Source: Lentisphaerae bacterium ADurb.Bin242 (GTDB lineage Bacteria; Verrucomicrobiota; Lentisphaeria; Victivallales; UBA1829). Taken from it: a stretch of 64,000 nt of DNA. Every line of letters starts with the position of its first letter. The first letter of the stretch is position 1. The notes beneath the pieces were generated by a model. It was not told the DNA's origin. It was given only the letters and a program-made list of their open reading frames with translations, and searched no databases. Location: contig MWCA01000013.1 in NCBI GenBank assembly GCA_002069785.1, positions 1-64,000 of the forward strand. The letters run 5' to 3'. The translations under genes and the position numbers were made by a program. Positions 1-8,332 of the stretch are shown here, in pieces.

Positions 1-1
1 C

Positions 2-694
2 TCCTTCCCGCCTCCGCTGCTCGCGGCGTATTTGCGCGGGACTCCCGAGATCGACCGGACTCCGCTGGGGGCCATAACGGATTTTTACCGGCGGGCGGCG
101 GTTTTCTGGGGCGTGGTTCTAGTCGTTTTCTGGCTTCTGCTGCGATATTTTCTTTCCGGCGGACTCAAGAAAAAGCGGGCTTGTCTCACGTTTGAGAACG
201 GTTTTTTCGCAGGAGGCATGTTCGCCGCCGCGCTGCTTCTTCTACAGGTCAAAACGGCGACACTGTATTCCGACGGATGGCTTCTTGCCGCTGTTTTTTT
301 TATTTTTACCTTCTGGGGACTTTCCCTGTCCGGAAAAAGCCCCTCTTTCAGCCGCGGCGTTTTCCTTTTGTCCGCGGTGCTGCCGCCGTTGGTCCTCGGG
401 TCTTTCTGCGTTCCATTTCCGGGACAGGAGCTGATTCCGCTTCCGGTGACTGCCGCGACAGGGTTCTGCCTGGGGCAATCCTCCGGCGACATTCGGGGCC
501 GGGCCTCTCATTTGTTTTTCGGCTTTTCCGTCGGAATTGTTTTCCTGGTGCTTTCGATTTTCCCGTTTTACGGGCTTTGGTTCTGCGCGGGAGTTTTGAT
601 TCTGACCCGAATTCCCGGAATCGTTACGAAAAATATGAAAAAGGAGTTTGATTTTTCCCGTTTTCAGCCTAAAATACAGGAAAAGGAGTTTTGA
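2..694 (+). CDS. C-terminal part of a multi-pass membrane protein (cut by window edge)
   Basis: The reading frame is open to the first base of the window, so the true start lies upstream; a TTG at 32 is only an internal codon candidate. About 230 residues are visible. They contain at least five hydrophobic stretches: near residues 25-45, 60-75, 85-100, 110-130 and 170-195. The tail is charged. No catalytic motif is recognisable and I cannot assign a family. It ends five bases before the SurA-like gene and probably shares its transcript, which suggests an envelope role, but that is inference only. Confidence 0.6.
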   Translation, partial: SFPPPLLAAYLRGTPEIDRTPLGAITDFYRRAAVFWGVVLVVFWLLLRYFLSGGLKKKRACLTFENGFFAGGMFAAALLLLQVKTATLYSDGWLLAAVFFIFTFWGLSLSGKSPSFSRGVFLLSAVLPPLVLGSFCVPFPGQELIPLPVTAATGFCLGQSSGDIRGRASHLFFGFSVGIVFLVLSIFPFYGLWFCAGVLILTRIPGIVTKNMKKEFDFSRFQPKIQEKEF

Positions 695-699
695 TTTTC

Positions 700-1671
700 A
701 TGAAATATCTCATTGCAGGCCTTGTCTTGTGTGCGGCGTTTCTTGCCGGAGCGCAGGACATCGGAAAAGAAACAAGGGTGGATTCGGTGCTGGCCTCGGT
801 CAACGGGGAGCCGATCACGCTTCTGGACGTCATGCTGGAAAGCGGACGCGAGGAGATGCGCCTGGCAAGTCTCTTTTCCGGAGCCCGGCTGTATACGGAA
901 ATCGCAAAACTGCGGAAAAATGTGATCGAGGAAATCATCACGCGGAAACTGGTCTATGCGCAATATACGGCGCGTCCGTTCCCGATCGAAAATCAGTATA
1001 TAGAAACCATCATCGATATGCTCGCGATCACAATGGGCGGCGGCACCCGCGACGGTCTCGTGAAGAAGGCCAAGGAACTGGGAACGACCATGAACGAACT
1101 GCGCCAGAAAGCCAAGGAAAAAATCGCCGTGGACGTCCTGCTGTCCGAATACTGCGACCGGCCCATCTTCACTACACCGAAAGATGTCTACGACTATTAC
1201 GTCAGCAATCCGAAGGAATGGACTACCCCCACCCGGTATGAGCTGGAACTGCTTCAGATCGCCCGGAACGGCGGACGTTCCGGGCCCGATCCGAAGATCG
1301 CCTGCCAGAAACTTTCGGAACAAATGGCCAAAGCGGACAAAGCGCTTTTTTATCAGCTTGTCAAGGCGAACTCGGACGCTCCGAACTCCGATAACGGAGG
1401 GAATGTCGGACAGATCGATGAAGACAAGCTTCGTCCGGAGTTCGCGCCGGTCGTCAAAAAACTCAAGCCCGGAATGATCGCGGGGCCGGTCGAGACGCCG
1501 GAAGGTTTTTACTTCATTCGCCTGGCGGCCACCTTTCCCGAAGAGAAAATTCCCTTTGAAAAAGCTTCGGAAGAGATCCGGAAACGTCTTGACCTGAAAG
1601 CCAAAAGCGAACTGCGCAAGGCCTACAGCGAGAAAATCAAAAAACAGGCGCTGATCCGTTATTACTTCTGA
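700..1671 (+). CDS. SurA/PpiC-type peptidyl-prolyl cis-trans isomerase, exported
   Basis: The 323-residue product starts with a signal peptide (MKYLIAGLVL followed by an AGAQ cleavage-like site), so it acts in the periplasm. Residues 25-170 are a SurA-like helical chaperone region (V-N-G-E-P-I-T near residue 35). Residues 180-285 form a parvulin (rotamase) domain with the typical end G-P-V-E-T-P-E-G-F-Y-F-I-R-L. The expected role is folding of outer-membrane or secreted proteins. The ATG at 700 was chosen because AAAGGAG lies 11 bases upstream; the TTG at 691 would sit on the Shine-Dalgarno. Its 3' end overlaps the convergent O-antigen ligase gene by 10 bases. Confidence 0.88.
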   Translation: MKYLIAGLVLCAAFLAGAQDIGKETRVDSVLASVNGEPITLLDVMLESGREEMRLASLFSGARLYTEIAKLRKNVIEEIITRKLVYAQYTARPFPIENQYIETIIDMLAITMGGGTRDGLVKKAKELGTTMNELRQKAKEKIAVDVLLSEYCDRPIFTTPKDVYDYYVSNPKEWTTPTRYELELLQIARNGGRSGPDPKIACQKLSEQMAKADKALFYQLVKANSDAPNSDNGGNVGQIDEDKLRPEFAPVVKKLKPGMIAGPVETPEGFYFIRLAATFPEEKIPFEKASEEIRKRLDLKAKSELRKAYSEKIKKQALIRYYF

Positions 1672-3581
1672 ACCCCGTACTGTCCGCCCGGCCCGCCGAA
1701 TTTTTTCGGAATCGCCCATGGAACCAAATCGAAGTTCGGATTTTTCAGGATATACTCGTACATCTGCGGATTGATGTTCCGGGTGGATAGACGGAACGCC
1801 AGGTTCTCCCGGAGCTTCCGGACCCGGTTTTCGTCTCCCATTCTCTCCGCCGTGAGGATCATATTGTGAACGGGCAGAACCGCCATGGGAAAGTTTTCCG
1901 CCTCCCGCTGATACGATTCGTAGGCTTCCTTCAGGCATCCCAACTGGAACATCGCGTTTCCACGGCCCATGTGAACCCCGGGATAGTTTTCGATGTTCGA
2001 CCGGCGCATGATGTCGGCAAGATACACCGTCAGTTCCGGATAGTTCAGTATATTTTCCGTGAGATAGAGCATCGCATAGTTCTGCGCATATTCCGCCGGA
2101 CACCGCCGCGCCGTATGGTAGATGCCGGACGCCATTTCGGAAACCGGCATGGGAGACATCATCAATCTCTTGACGACATAGGAACTGTAGACGGAACGGA
2201 CGGCCGCAAATAAAGACCAGCCGGCAATCAGGACCGCCAGAAATGCCGACAGGACACGGAGTCCGGCGCCCGCGGGGAAAACGGCGTTTTCCTCCCTGAC
2301 AAAACACTCATGCCAGAAAAGCCCGAGGATCATCAAAGAGACCAGTGCATTCGGCCATACGAAAAACACCAGGTCCAGACTGGCGTGAAACAAGGTGTAG
2401 AGCAAGGCGAAAAAATACAAATGGGAAAGAATGGAAACGGGTTCCCGCCGGTACAGTTTCAGGAAGACATGTCCCGCCGGAATCAAAAGGAGGCAGAGCC
2501 ATGCGCACAAGCCGATCATCCCGAACGAGCATGCGATGTAAAGAAAATGGTTGTGAGGATGATCCGACCGGGGAGCCACATTCTTCGTAAAGAAATATTC
2601 CAGCGGACGGTAACGGACATAACGGTCTTCAAAGGAGGCGTCTCCCACCCCGAAAACGGGATGATCGGCAATCATATTCACAGCCCCTTCGTAAAAAATC
2701 AGGCGGTCGTCCTCCGATATCATCCGCCCCAGGGAGCCGGTGAAAAACAACGACAGCAGGACGCTCCCCGCCAGAAAAGCGCCGATCGCCGCAAACAGGG
2801 CGATCCTGCGGGAACGTGCGGACAACTTCAACCATCCGAAAATCAGCAGGACGGCCGGCAGCATCAGAAAACCGGCCCGGGAATCCAGCCGGACGAAAAA
2901 CACGGCCGACACGGCCAGAATCGCGCCGCCCGCAAGGAAAGGAACAAACAGCGGCAGTTTCCAGCGGTTCCGCAGTCCATCCCACAGGCAATAGAGAAGA
3001 AACGGAGTGGTCATCACAATCAGGGATACGTTCCAGTTGATGTTGCCCGAAATCCCGCACAGGATCGGGTTTCCCCTCCACACTTCGACCAGGGTATAAA
3101 ACAGATTCAACAGGCACAGGATCGAAAAATAGGCCGGCAGCAGCTTCCGGAAGGAATCGTAATATACGCAGACCAGCAGAGGAATCGAAATCCATCGGAG
3201 CCCTTCCCCCAGGTGCTGGATCGAAAGCCGTTCGTTCGCCAGGAAATGCCCGGCAGCGATCCCGAAAAAGACGAGCAGCGCCGTCAGCGGGATCTTTCCC
3301 ATTCCCAGGAGAGTCCCCGACAGGCGGCGGAAATCCGAAAACAGCAGGGCGACCGCGGCAAGGGAAAGGGTTCCCAGGGTGAAAAAATCAACGTTATACG
3401 CATGACCGGGCATGGTGTACAGGGTCGGATTCCGCAGAAGCGTCAGGAAAAGGAACAGGACCGGCACCCACTCTGCGGTTTTCCGGATGTTCCCGGAAAA
3501 CAGGTCCGCTCCGGCTCCGGATGCGGCTTCGGCGGAAACGGTCCGCTGTATTTCCGCTTCTTTCTGTCTGACTTCGTCCAT
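1662..3581 (-). CDS. O-antigen ligase / Wzy-type polysaccharide polymerase family membrane protein
   Basis: The product has 639 residues and about 11-12 hydrophobic segments between residues 38 and 450. It has the O-antigen ligase signature: a large periplasmic loop with D-S-R-A-G near residue 235 and D-H-P-H-N-H-F-L near residue 340. The C-terminal 180 residues are soluble and TPR-like (Y-P-G-V-H-M-G-R-G-N followed by E-A-Y-E-S-Y-Q-R-E-A), as in Wzy/PglL-like proteins with TPR tails. The expected role is transfer or polymerisation of a lipid-linked glycan at the outer face of the inner membrane. It lies 67 bases downstream of the acyl-CoA ligase fusion and may be cotranscribed with it. Ligase versus polymerase cannot be decided from sequence. 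Confidence 0.8.
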   Translation of the reverse strand: MDEVRQKEAEIQRTVSAEAASGAGADLFSGNIRKTAEWVPVLFLFLTLLRNPTLYTMPGHAYNVDFFTLGTLSLAAVALLFSDFRRLSGTLLGMGKIPLTALLVFFGIAAGHFLANERLSIQHLGEGLRWISIPLLVCVYYDSFRKLLPAYFSILCLLNLFYTLVEVWRGNPILCGISGNINWNVSLIVMTTPFLLYCLWDGLRNRWKLPLFVPFLAGGAILAVSAVFFVRLDSRAGFLMLPAVLLIFGWLKLSARSRRIALFAAIGAFLAGSVLLSLFFTGSLGRMISEDDRLIFYEGAVNMIADHPVFGVGDASFEDRYVRYRPLEYFFTKNVAPRSDHPHNHFLYIACSFGMIGLCAWLCLLLIPAGHVFLKLYRREPVSILSHLYFFALLYTLFHASLDLVFFVWPNALVSLMILGLFWHECFVREENAVFPAGAGLRVLSAFLAVLIAGWSLFAAVRSVYSSYVVKRLMMSPMPVSEMASGIYHTARRCPAEYAQNYAMLYLTENILNYPELTVYLADIMRRSNIENYPGVHMGRGNAMFQLGCLKEAYESYQREAENFPMAVLPVHNMILTAERMGDENRVRKLRENLAFRLSTRNINPQMYEYILKNPNFDLVPWAIPKKFGGPGGQYGVQK

Positions 3582-3648
3582 AAGAATGATTTCTCTCCGT
3601 TCGGATGGAGCGGGAACCCGATCCTTTCCACCCGGGGTTTATTGTTCA

Positions 3649-5907
3649 TCAATATTGGCGCAACTCGGTCCGGCGGATTTTTCCGCTGGGAGTCTTCGGC
3701 ATGGCGTCGATGAACTCGATCTTGCGGGGATATTTGTAGGGCGCAGTATTGTGCTTGACATAATCCTGGATTTCTTTTTTAAGCTCTTCCGTACCTTCTT
3801 TTCCTTTGGTCAGCACAACAAACGCCTTGACCAGCTGGCCGCGGATCTCGTCCGGGACACCGACCACCGCGCATTCCAGCACATAGGGCAGTTCCATCAG
3901 CACGCTTTCGACCTCGAACGGCCCGATCCGGTAGCCGGAGGACTTGATCAGGTCGTCGCTGCGCCCGACATACCAGAAATAGCCGTCCTCGTCGCGCCAC
4001 GCGGTGTCGCCCGTGTAGTAGAGGCCGTCACGCCAGGTTTCGGCGGTCTGATTTTCATTGCGGTAATACTCCTGGAAAAGGCCGCAGACCTGATCCCGTT
4101 CCGCGCGGATGGCAATCTCGCCGACTTCTCCGGACTCCACGGGATTCCCGTTTGAATCCACCAGTTCCACCTGATACTGCGGGGAAGGCTTTCCCATGGA
4201 ACCCGGCTTGGGATTCATCCCGACCAGGTTGCCGATGGTCATCGTGGTTTCCGTCTGGCCGAATCCTTCCATGATCTTCAGTCCGGTGGCTTTCTGGAAC
4301 TGGGAGAAGACTTCCGGATTGAGGGCCTCGCCGGCGGTCGTGGCATATTGGATGGACGACAAATCGTATTTGGAAAGGTCCTCGCGGATGAAGAAACGGT
4401 AAATGGTCGGAGGCGCGCAGAAGGTCGTCACCTTGTATTTCTTGAAAAGGCCGAGGAGGTCCCCCGCCTCGAAACGGTCGAAATCATAAACGAGAACGGC
4501 GCTTTCACAGAGCCACTGTCCGTAGATTTTTCCCCACAGGGCCTTTCCCCAGCCGGTATCGGCGATGGTGAAATGGAGGCCGTCCGGCTGAACATTCTGC
4601 CACCAGCGGGCTGTGATGATGTGTCCCAGCGAATAGGTGAAAGAGTGTTCCACCATTTTCGGATAACCGGTGGTCCCGGAACTGAAATACATCACCGAGG
4701 CGTCGGTCGCCTTCAGATCCTCCGGACGCTTGAACTCGTCACTGTAATATTCGACTTCCCTGTTGAAGTCGTGCTCGCCTTCGCGCGCCTTGCCGACGAC
4801 GATCCGGAGCGTGACGCCGGGGGAGGTTTGCCGGGCGTGGTCGATCATTTCCGGCACTTCGCCCTCGGAGGTGTAGATGACCCCCTTGATCTTCCCTTCC
4901 CGGAAACGGTATTCGAAATCCTTCACATGAAGCTGGTGGGTCGCAGGGACCGCCACCGCCCCGATCTTGTGAAGCGCATTGAGGGCGAACCAGAACTGGT
5001 AGTGGCGTTTGAGGACCAGCATGATCCGGTCTCCCTTTTTGACGCCGAGGGAAACCAGATAGTTGGCGGTCCTGGAAGAGTAGCGGGAAATCTCGCGGAA
5101 GGTGAAATTCCGGGACCGGTGAAGATGATCCACCCAGACTATGGCAATCTTGTCCGGAGACTTCTCCGCAAGAACGTCCAGGACATCGTACGCAAAGTTA
5201 TAATTTTCAGGATAATGGAACCGGACGCTCTGGAGATGCCCCTCCGCATTGAACGTTTCCGCCAGGAAGCGCTGGCAGATCAGCTTGCGCTTCGGCGCGG
5301 GAACGGCTTCGACCTCCTTCGGCTGGATCGCCAGAGGCACATCCCCTTCCCCGTGAACGACCACCGCCAGGAACTTGCACGGCTCCGAACCGATGGCGAT
5401 CATTCCATGCGGATGCGCCGAATCATACAGGATGCTGTCGCCCGGATTCAGAACCTCCACCTTGTCGTCCAGCTGGACTTTGAGACGGCCTTCGAGAATG
5501 TAGTTGAACTCCTGTCCGGAGTGGGTCGAGAGGTGGATCGGATCGCTTTCCTCCTGCGGCGGAGCCTTGACCACGAAAGGTTCGGCATGACGGTTTTTCA
5601 GCATGGCGGCAAGATGGAGATACTCGAATCCGGCCCGGCGGCGGATCGGCATGCCGAAATCGCACCGGGTCAGATTGTAGAAAGAGAGCTTGGGGGTTTC
5701 GCCGGTCACCAGCGCGCTGATGTCAACGCCGAGCCGTTCCGCGCAGCGATAAATGAAGGTGAAAGAACTGTCGACAGCGCCCTCTTCATGTTCCAGATAT
5801 TCCGCTTCCGTCACTTCCGTAATCTTCGCCATTTCCGAAACGGGAATTTCCAGTATCGTCCGGAGTTCCCGAAGCCTTCTCCCCATCTGGGCAAGCTGAT
5901 TTTCCAT
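3649..5907 (-). CDS. XRE HTH - cupin - AMP-forming acyl-CoA ligase fusion protein
   Basis: The product has 752 residues. Residues 5-65 are an XRE-type helix-turn-helix. Residues 110-190 are a cupin (H-S-G-Q-E-F-N-Y-I-L-E-G, then P-G-D-S-I-L-Y and H-P-H-G), the order seen in XRE-cupin regulators. The rest is a complete ANL-superfamily adenylate-forming enzyme: P-loop Y-F-S-S-G-T-T-G-Y-P-K, E-G-F-G-Q-T-E-T-T, Y-Y-T-G-D, G-R-S-D-D and the catalytic Lys in P-S-G-K-I-R-R. It resembles medium-chain acyl-CoA synthetases. The ATG at 5907 has AAGGA 8-9 bases upstream; earlier in-frame starts run through the operator region. An inverted repeat just upstream suggests autoregulation. Both halves look intact, so it may be a ligand-sensing, DNA-binding ligase. 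Confidence 0.87.
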   Translation of the reverse strand: MENQLAQMGRRLRELRTILEIPVSEMAKITEVTEAEYLEHEEGAVDSSFTFIYRCAERLGVDISALVTGETPKLSFYNLTRCDFGMPIRRRAGFEYLHLAAMLKNRHAEPFVVKAPPQEESDPIHLSTHSGQEFNYILEGRLKVQLDDKVEVLNPGDSILYDSAHPHGMIAIGSEPCKFLAVVVHGEGDVPLAIQPKEVEAVPAPKRKLICQRFLAETFNAEGHLQSVRFHYPENYNFAYDVLDVLAEKSPDKIAIVWVDHLHRSRNFTFREISRYSSRTANYLVSLGVKKGDRIMLVLKRHYQFWFALNALHKIGAVAVPATHQLHVKDFEYRFREGKIKGVIYTSEGEVPEMIDHARQTSPGVTLRIVVGKAREGEHDFNREVEYYSDEFKRPEDLKATDASVMYFSSGTTGYPKMVEHSFTYSLGHIITARWWQNVQPDGLHFTIADTGWGKALWGKIYGQWLCESAVLVYDFDRFEAGDLLGLFKKYKVTTFCAPPTIYRFFIREDLSKYDLSSIQYATTAGEALNPEVFSQFQKATGLKIMEGFGQTETTMTIGNLVGMNPKPGSMGKPSPQYQVELVDSNGNPVESGEVGEIAIRAERDQVCGLFQEYYRNENQTAETWRDGLYYTGDTAWRDEDGYFWYVGRSDDLIKSSGYRIGPFEVESVLMELPYVLECAVVGVPDEIRGQLVKAFVVLTKGKEGTEELKKEIQDYVKHNTAPYKYPRKIEFIDAMPKTPSGKIRRTELRQY

Positions 5908-5920
5908 GTCGATTCCTTCA

Positions 5921-5960
5921 TATATTATCGAGGTTCTTATCGCTGTATTCCGATAATATA
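5921..5960 (-). promoter_or_regulatory. Candidate operator of the XRE-cupin-ligase gene (three TTATCG half-sites)
   Basis: A perfect 10-base inverted repeat, TATATTATCG (5921-5930) and CGATAATATA (5951-5960), is separated by 20 bases. A further TTATCG copy at 5937-5942 makes two direct half-sites (12 bases apart) and one inverted half-site. The block ends 13 bases before the start codon, so a bound repressor would cover the early transcript or promoter. Binding by the encoded XRE domain is inferred from position. Confidence 0.5.
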
Positions 5961-6136
5961 CACCGGAAACCGGGAAAATAAAAACAGATTTCCGAAGAAG
6001 TTTCGCCTTCCTTTTGAAAAATCGCCGGTATGTTTTACTCCCGGACAGATTTTCCGGAATTTTCATCCGACCGGTGGTAAATTCCCCTCTTCCGTGATAT
6101 ATTCCGGGAGAACGGGGAAAAGCCTGGGGGATTTAT

Positions 6137-8332
6137 ATGAAAATTCGTTTTTTGATCTACGGGATGCACTGCACCTCCTGTGCGGCGGCAGTCGAACGGG
6201 CCATCCGGAAACTTCCCGGCGCGTCCGGCGTCTATGTCAACTTCGCAACGAAGGTCCTGATGCTGGACCGGGACCCGGAGCGGCTCTCCCCGGACCAGAT
6301 CGCGGAAGCGGTGAAGGAGGCCGGATTCGAGGCCCGGGAAATGGGGTCGGCCGCCCGGGAAATTCCGGTGGACAAGGAGGCAACGGCCGGATATTTTCTG
6401 CGCTTTCTGACCGCGCTGTTTTTCTCCATACTGCTCTTTCACGTGGCCATGCACCCCGAATATGCCGAGTACTTATTGCAAATGTCCCCGCCGCAGCTTG
6501 CCCTGCTCCAGCTTCTTCTGCTGGCGCCGGTCATCGGAGCCGGATACACTTTTTACACCTCCGGGTTCAGAAGCCTTGCAAAACTTTCCCCGAACATGGA
6601 TTCCCTGGTGGCGCTGTGCACCTCGGCGGCCGTTCTTTTCAGCATTTATCTTCTGTTCCGGGGCGAATACGTCCATCTGTATTTCGACACGGCGGGGATG
6701 ATTCTGTCGTTCATCATGCTGGGCAAGTTTCTGGAAGCGCGTTCCCGGTCCAAAGCCTCCGGCGCGGTGCGCGAACTCATGAAGCTGACGCCCGAAACCG
6801 CCCGCCGGGTGGAAGACGGACGGGAAGTCCCGGTGATTGTGTCTGAACTGAAAGTCGGGGATGTCGTCCGGGTCCGGCCCGGAGAACGGGTGCCCGCGGA
6901 CGGCGTGGTCCTCGAGGGAGACTCCAGCGTCGACGAATCCATGCTGACCGGAGAAAGCATGCCGGTCCTCAAGCGGAAGGAAGCGACGGTCATCGGAGGG
7001 TCGGTGAACGGAAACGGCGTTCTTCTCTGCCGCATTTCGCGGGTGGGGACGGATACGACGGTCTCGAGGATCATTGCCATGGTCCGGGACGCCCAGGGAT
7101 CGCGTCCGCCCGTGGCGCGGCTGGCGGACCGGGTATCGGGATACTTCGTCTGGATGGTGATCGGGATCGCCCTGCTGACATTCTGCCTCTGGTTTTTCGC
7201 GGCGAAGGCGCCCTTCTCCCATGCACTGGAATTCATGCTCGCCACGCTGGTGATCGCCTGTCCCTGCGCCCTGGGACTGGCCACGCCGATTGCCCTGATC
7301 GTCGGGATCGGGCGGGGCGCCCGGCTCGGAATCCTGATCAAGAACGGCACGGCCCTTGAAGCCGCCGGAAAACTGACCTGCATCGCGTTCGACAAAACCG
7401 GAACCGTAACCGAGGGACACCCCGTTGTGAGCGAGGTCCGGACGGAGGAAGGCATTCCGGAAAACGAACTGCTCGCACTGGCCGCCTCCGCTGAAAAGAA
7501 CTCGAACCATCCCCTCGCCGAAGCGGTCGTGAAGGAGGCGGAAAAACGTTTTCTTCCGCTTCAGATGCCGCAGCAGTTTCAGGAACTGCCGGGCCTGGGA
7601 CTCTCCTGCGTCCTCGACGGGAAGGAAATCCGGATCGGCAATGCGGAACTGATGGGAAAGGACCGGATTGCGGTTCCGTCCGGGAAAGAAACCGACCCGG
7701 TGATTCATGTTGCCACGGATGGAAAATATCTGGGATCGATCCTTGTCACGGACCCGCTGAAAACCACTTCGGTTGAAGCTATCGGACGCTTACAGGGACT
7801 CGGGATCAAGTGTGTGATGCTGACCGGCGACCATCCGGAGTCCGCCGAACGGATTGCGCGGCAGCTCGGGATCGACCATTTCCAGGCGCAGCTTCTGCCC
7901 GGCGGAAAAGCCGAGGCGGTCCGCTTTCTTCAATCTCACGGCGAACGGGTCGGCATGGTCGGAGACGGAATCAACGACGCTCTGGCTCTGACCCAGGCCG
8001 ATGTGGGCTTCTCCATTTCTTCCGGCACGGACATCGCCATGGAATCCGCCGGGATCGTCCTGATGCGGAACGACCTGCGGGAGGCTCCCGCGGCGGTCGC
8101 GCTGAGCCGGGCGACTTTGCGCATCATCCGGGAAAACCTTTTCTGGGCGTTTTTCTACAATCTGATCTGCATTCCGCTTGCAGCGGGAGTGTTTTATCCC
8201 TGGCTTCACTGGAGGCTCAGTCCGATCGTGGGGGCGATTGCCATGGCTTTCAGCTCGGTCTCCGTGGTTCTGAACGCGCTCCGGCTGTTCCGCTTCCGGC
8301 CGGTGGAAAGGGTGGACGTCCCGGTCAAGTGA
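6137..8332 (+). CDS. copA: Copper-translocating P-type (P1B) ATPase with one heavy-metal-associated domain
   Basis: The product has 731 residues. Residues 1-70 are one HMA metal-binding domain (G-M-H-C-T-S-C). The P-type ATPase core has all expected motifs: T-G-E-S actuator loop, C-P-C in transmembrane helix 6 (V-I-A-C-P-C-A-L-G near 374), D-K-T-G-T phosphorylation site near 418, S-N-H-P near 457 and G-D-G-I-N-D near 610. The CPC motif with this HMA type indicates Cu(I) export, with Ag(I) as an alternative. No adjacent CsoR/CueR regulator or copper chaperone was seen. The stop codon overlaps the convergent HypF-like gene by 8 bases. Confidence 0.92.
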   Translation: MKIRFLIYGMHCTSCAAAVERAIRKLPGASGVYVNFATKVLMLDRDPERLSPDQIAEAVKEAGFEAREMGSAAREIPVDKEATAGYFLRFLTALFFSILLFHVAMHPEYAEYLLQMSPPQLALLQLLLLAPVIGAGYTFYTSGFRSLAKLSPNMDSLVALCTSAAVLFSIYLLFRGEYVHLYFDTAGMILSFIMLGKFLEARSRSKASGAVRELMKLTPETARRVEDGREVPVIVSELKVGDVVRVRPGERVPADGVVLEGDSSVDESMLTGESMPVLKRKEATVIGGSVNGNGVLLCRISRVGTDTTVSRIIAMVRDAQGSRPPVARLADRVSGYFVWMVIGIALLTFCLWFFAAKAPFSHALEFMLATLVIACPCALGLATPIALIVGIGRGARLGILIKNGTALEAAGKLTCIAFDKTGTVTEGHPVVSEVRTEEGIPENELLALAASAEKNSNHPLAEAVVKEAEKRFLPLQMPQQFQELPGLGLSCVLDGKEIRIGNAELMGKDRIAVPSGKETDPVIHVATDGKYLGSILVTDPLKTTSVEAIGRLQGLGIKCVMLTGDHPESAERIARQLGIDHFQAQLLPGGKAEAVRFLQSHGERVGMVGDGINDALALTQADVGFSISSGTDIAMESAGIVLMRNDLREAPAAVALSRATLRIIRENLFWAFFYNLICIPLAAGVFYPWLHWRLSPIVGAIAMAFSSVSVVLNALRLFRFRPVERVDVPVK

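Noticed and set aside
664-2307. Long minus-strand frame over the PPIase and ligase genes
   Set aside because: No domains, Arg/Gly/Pro-rich composition, and it overlaps two well-supported genes.
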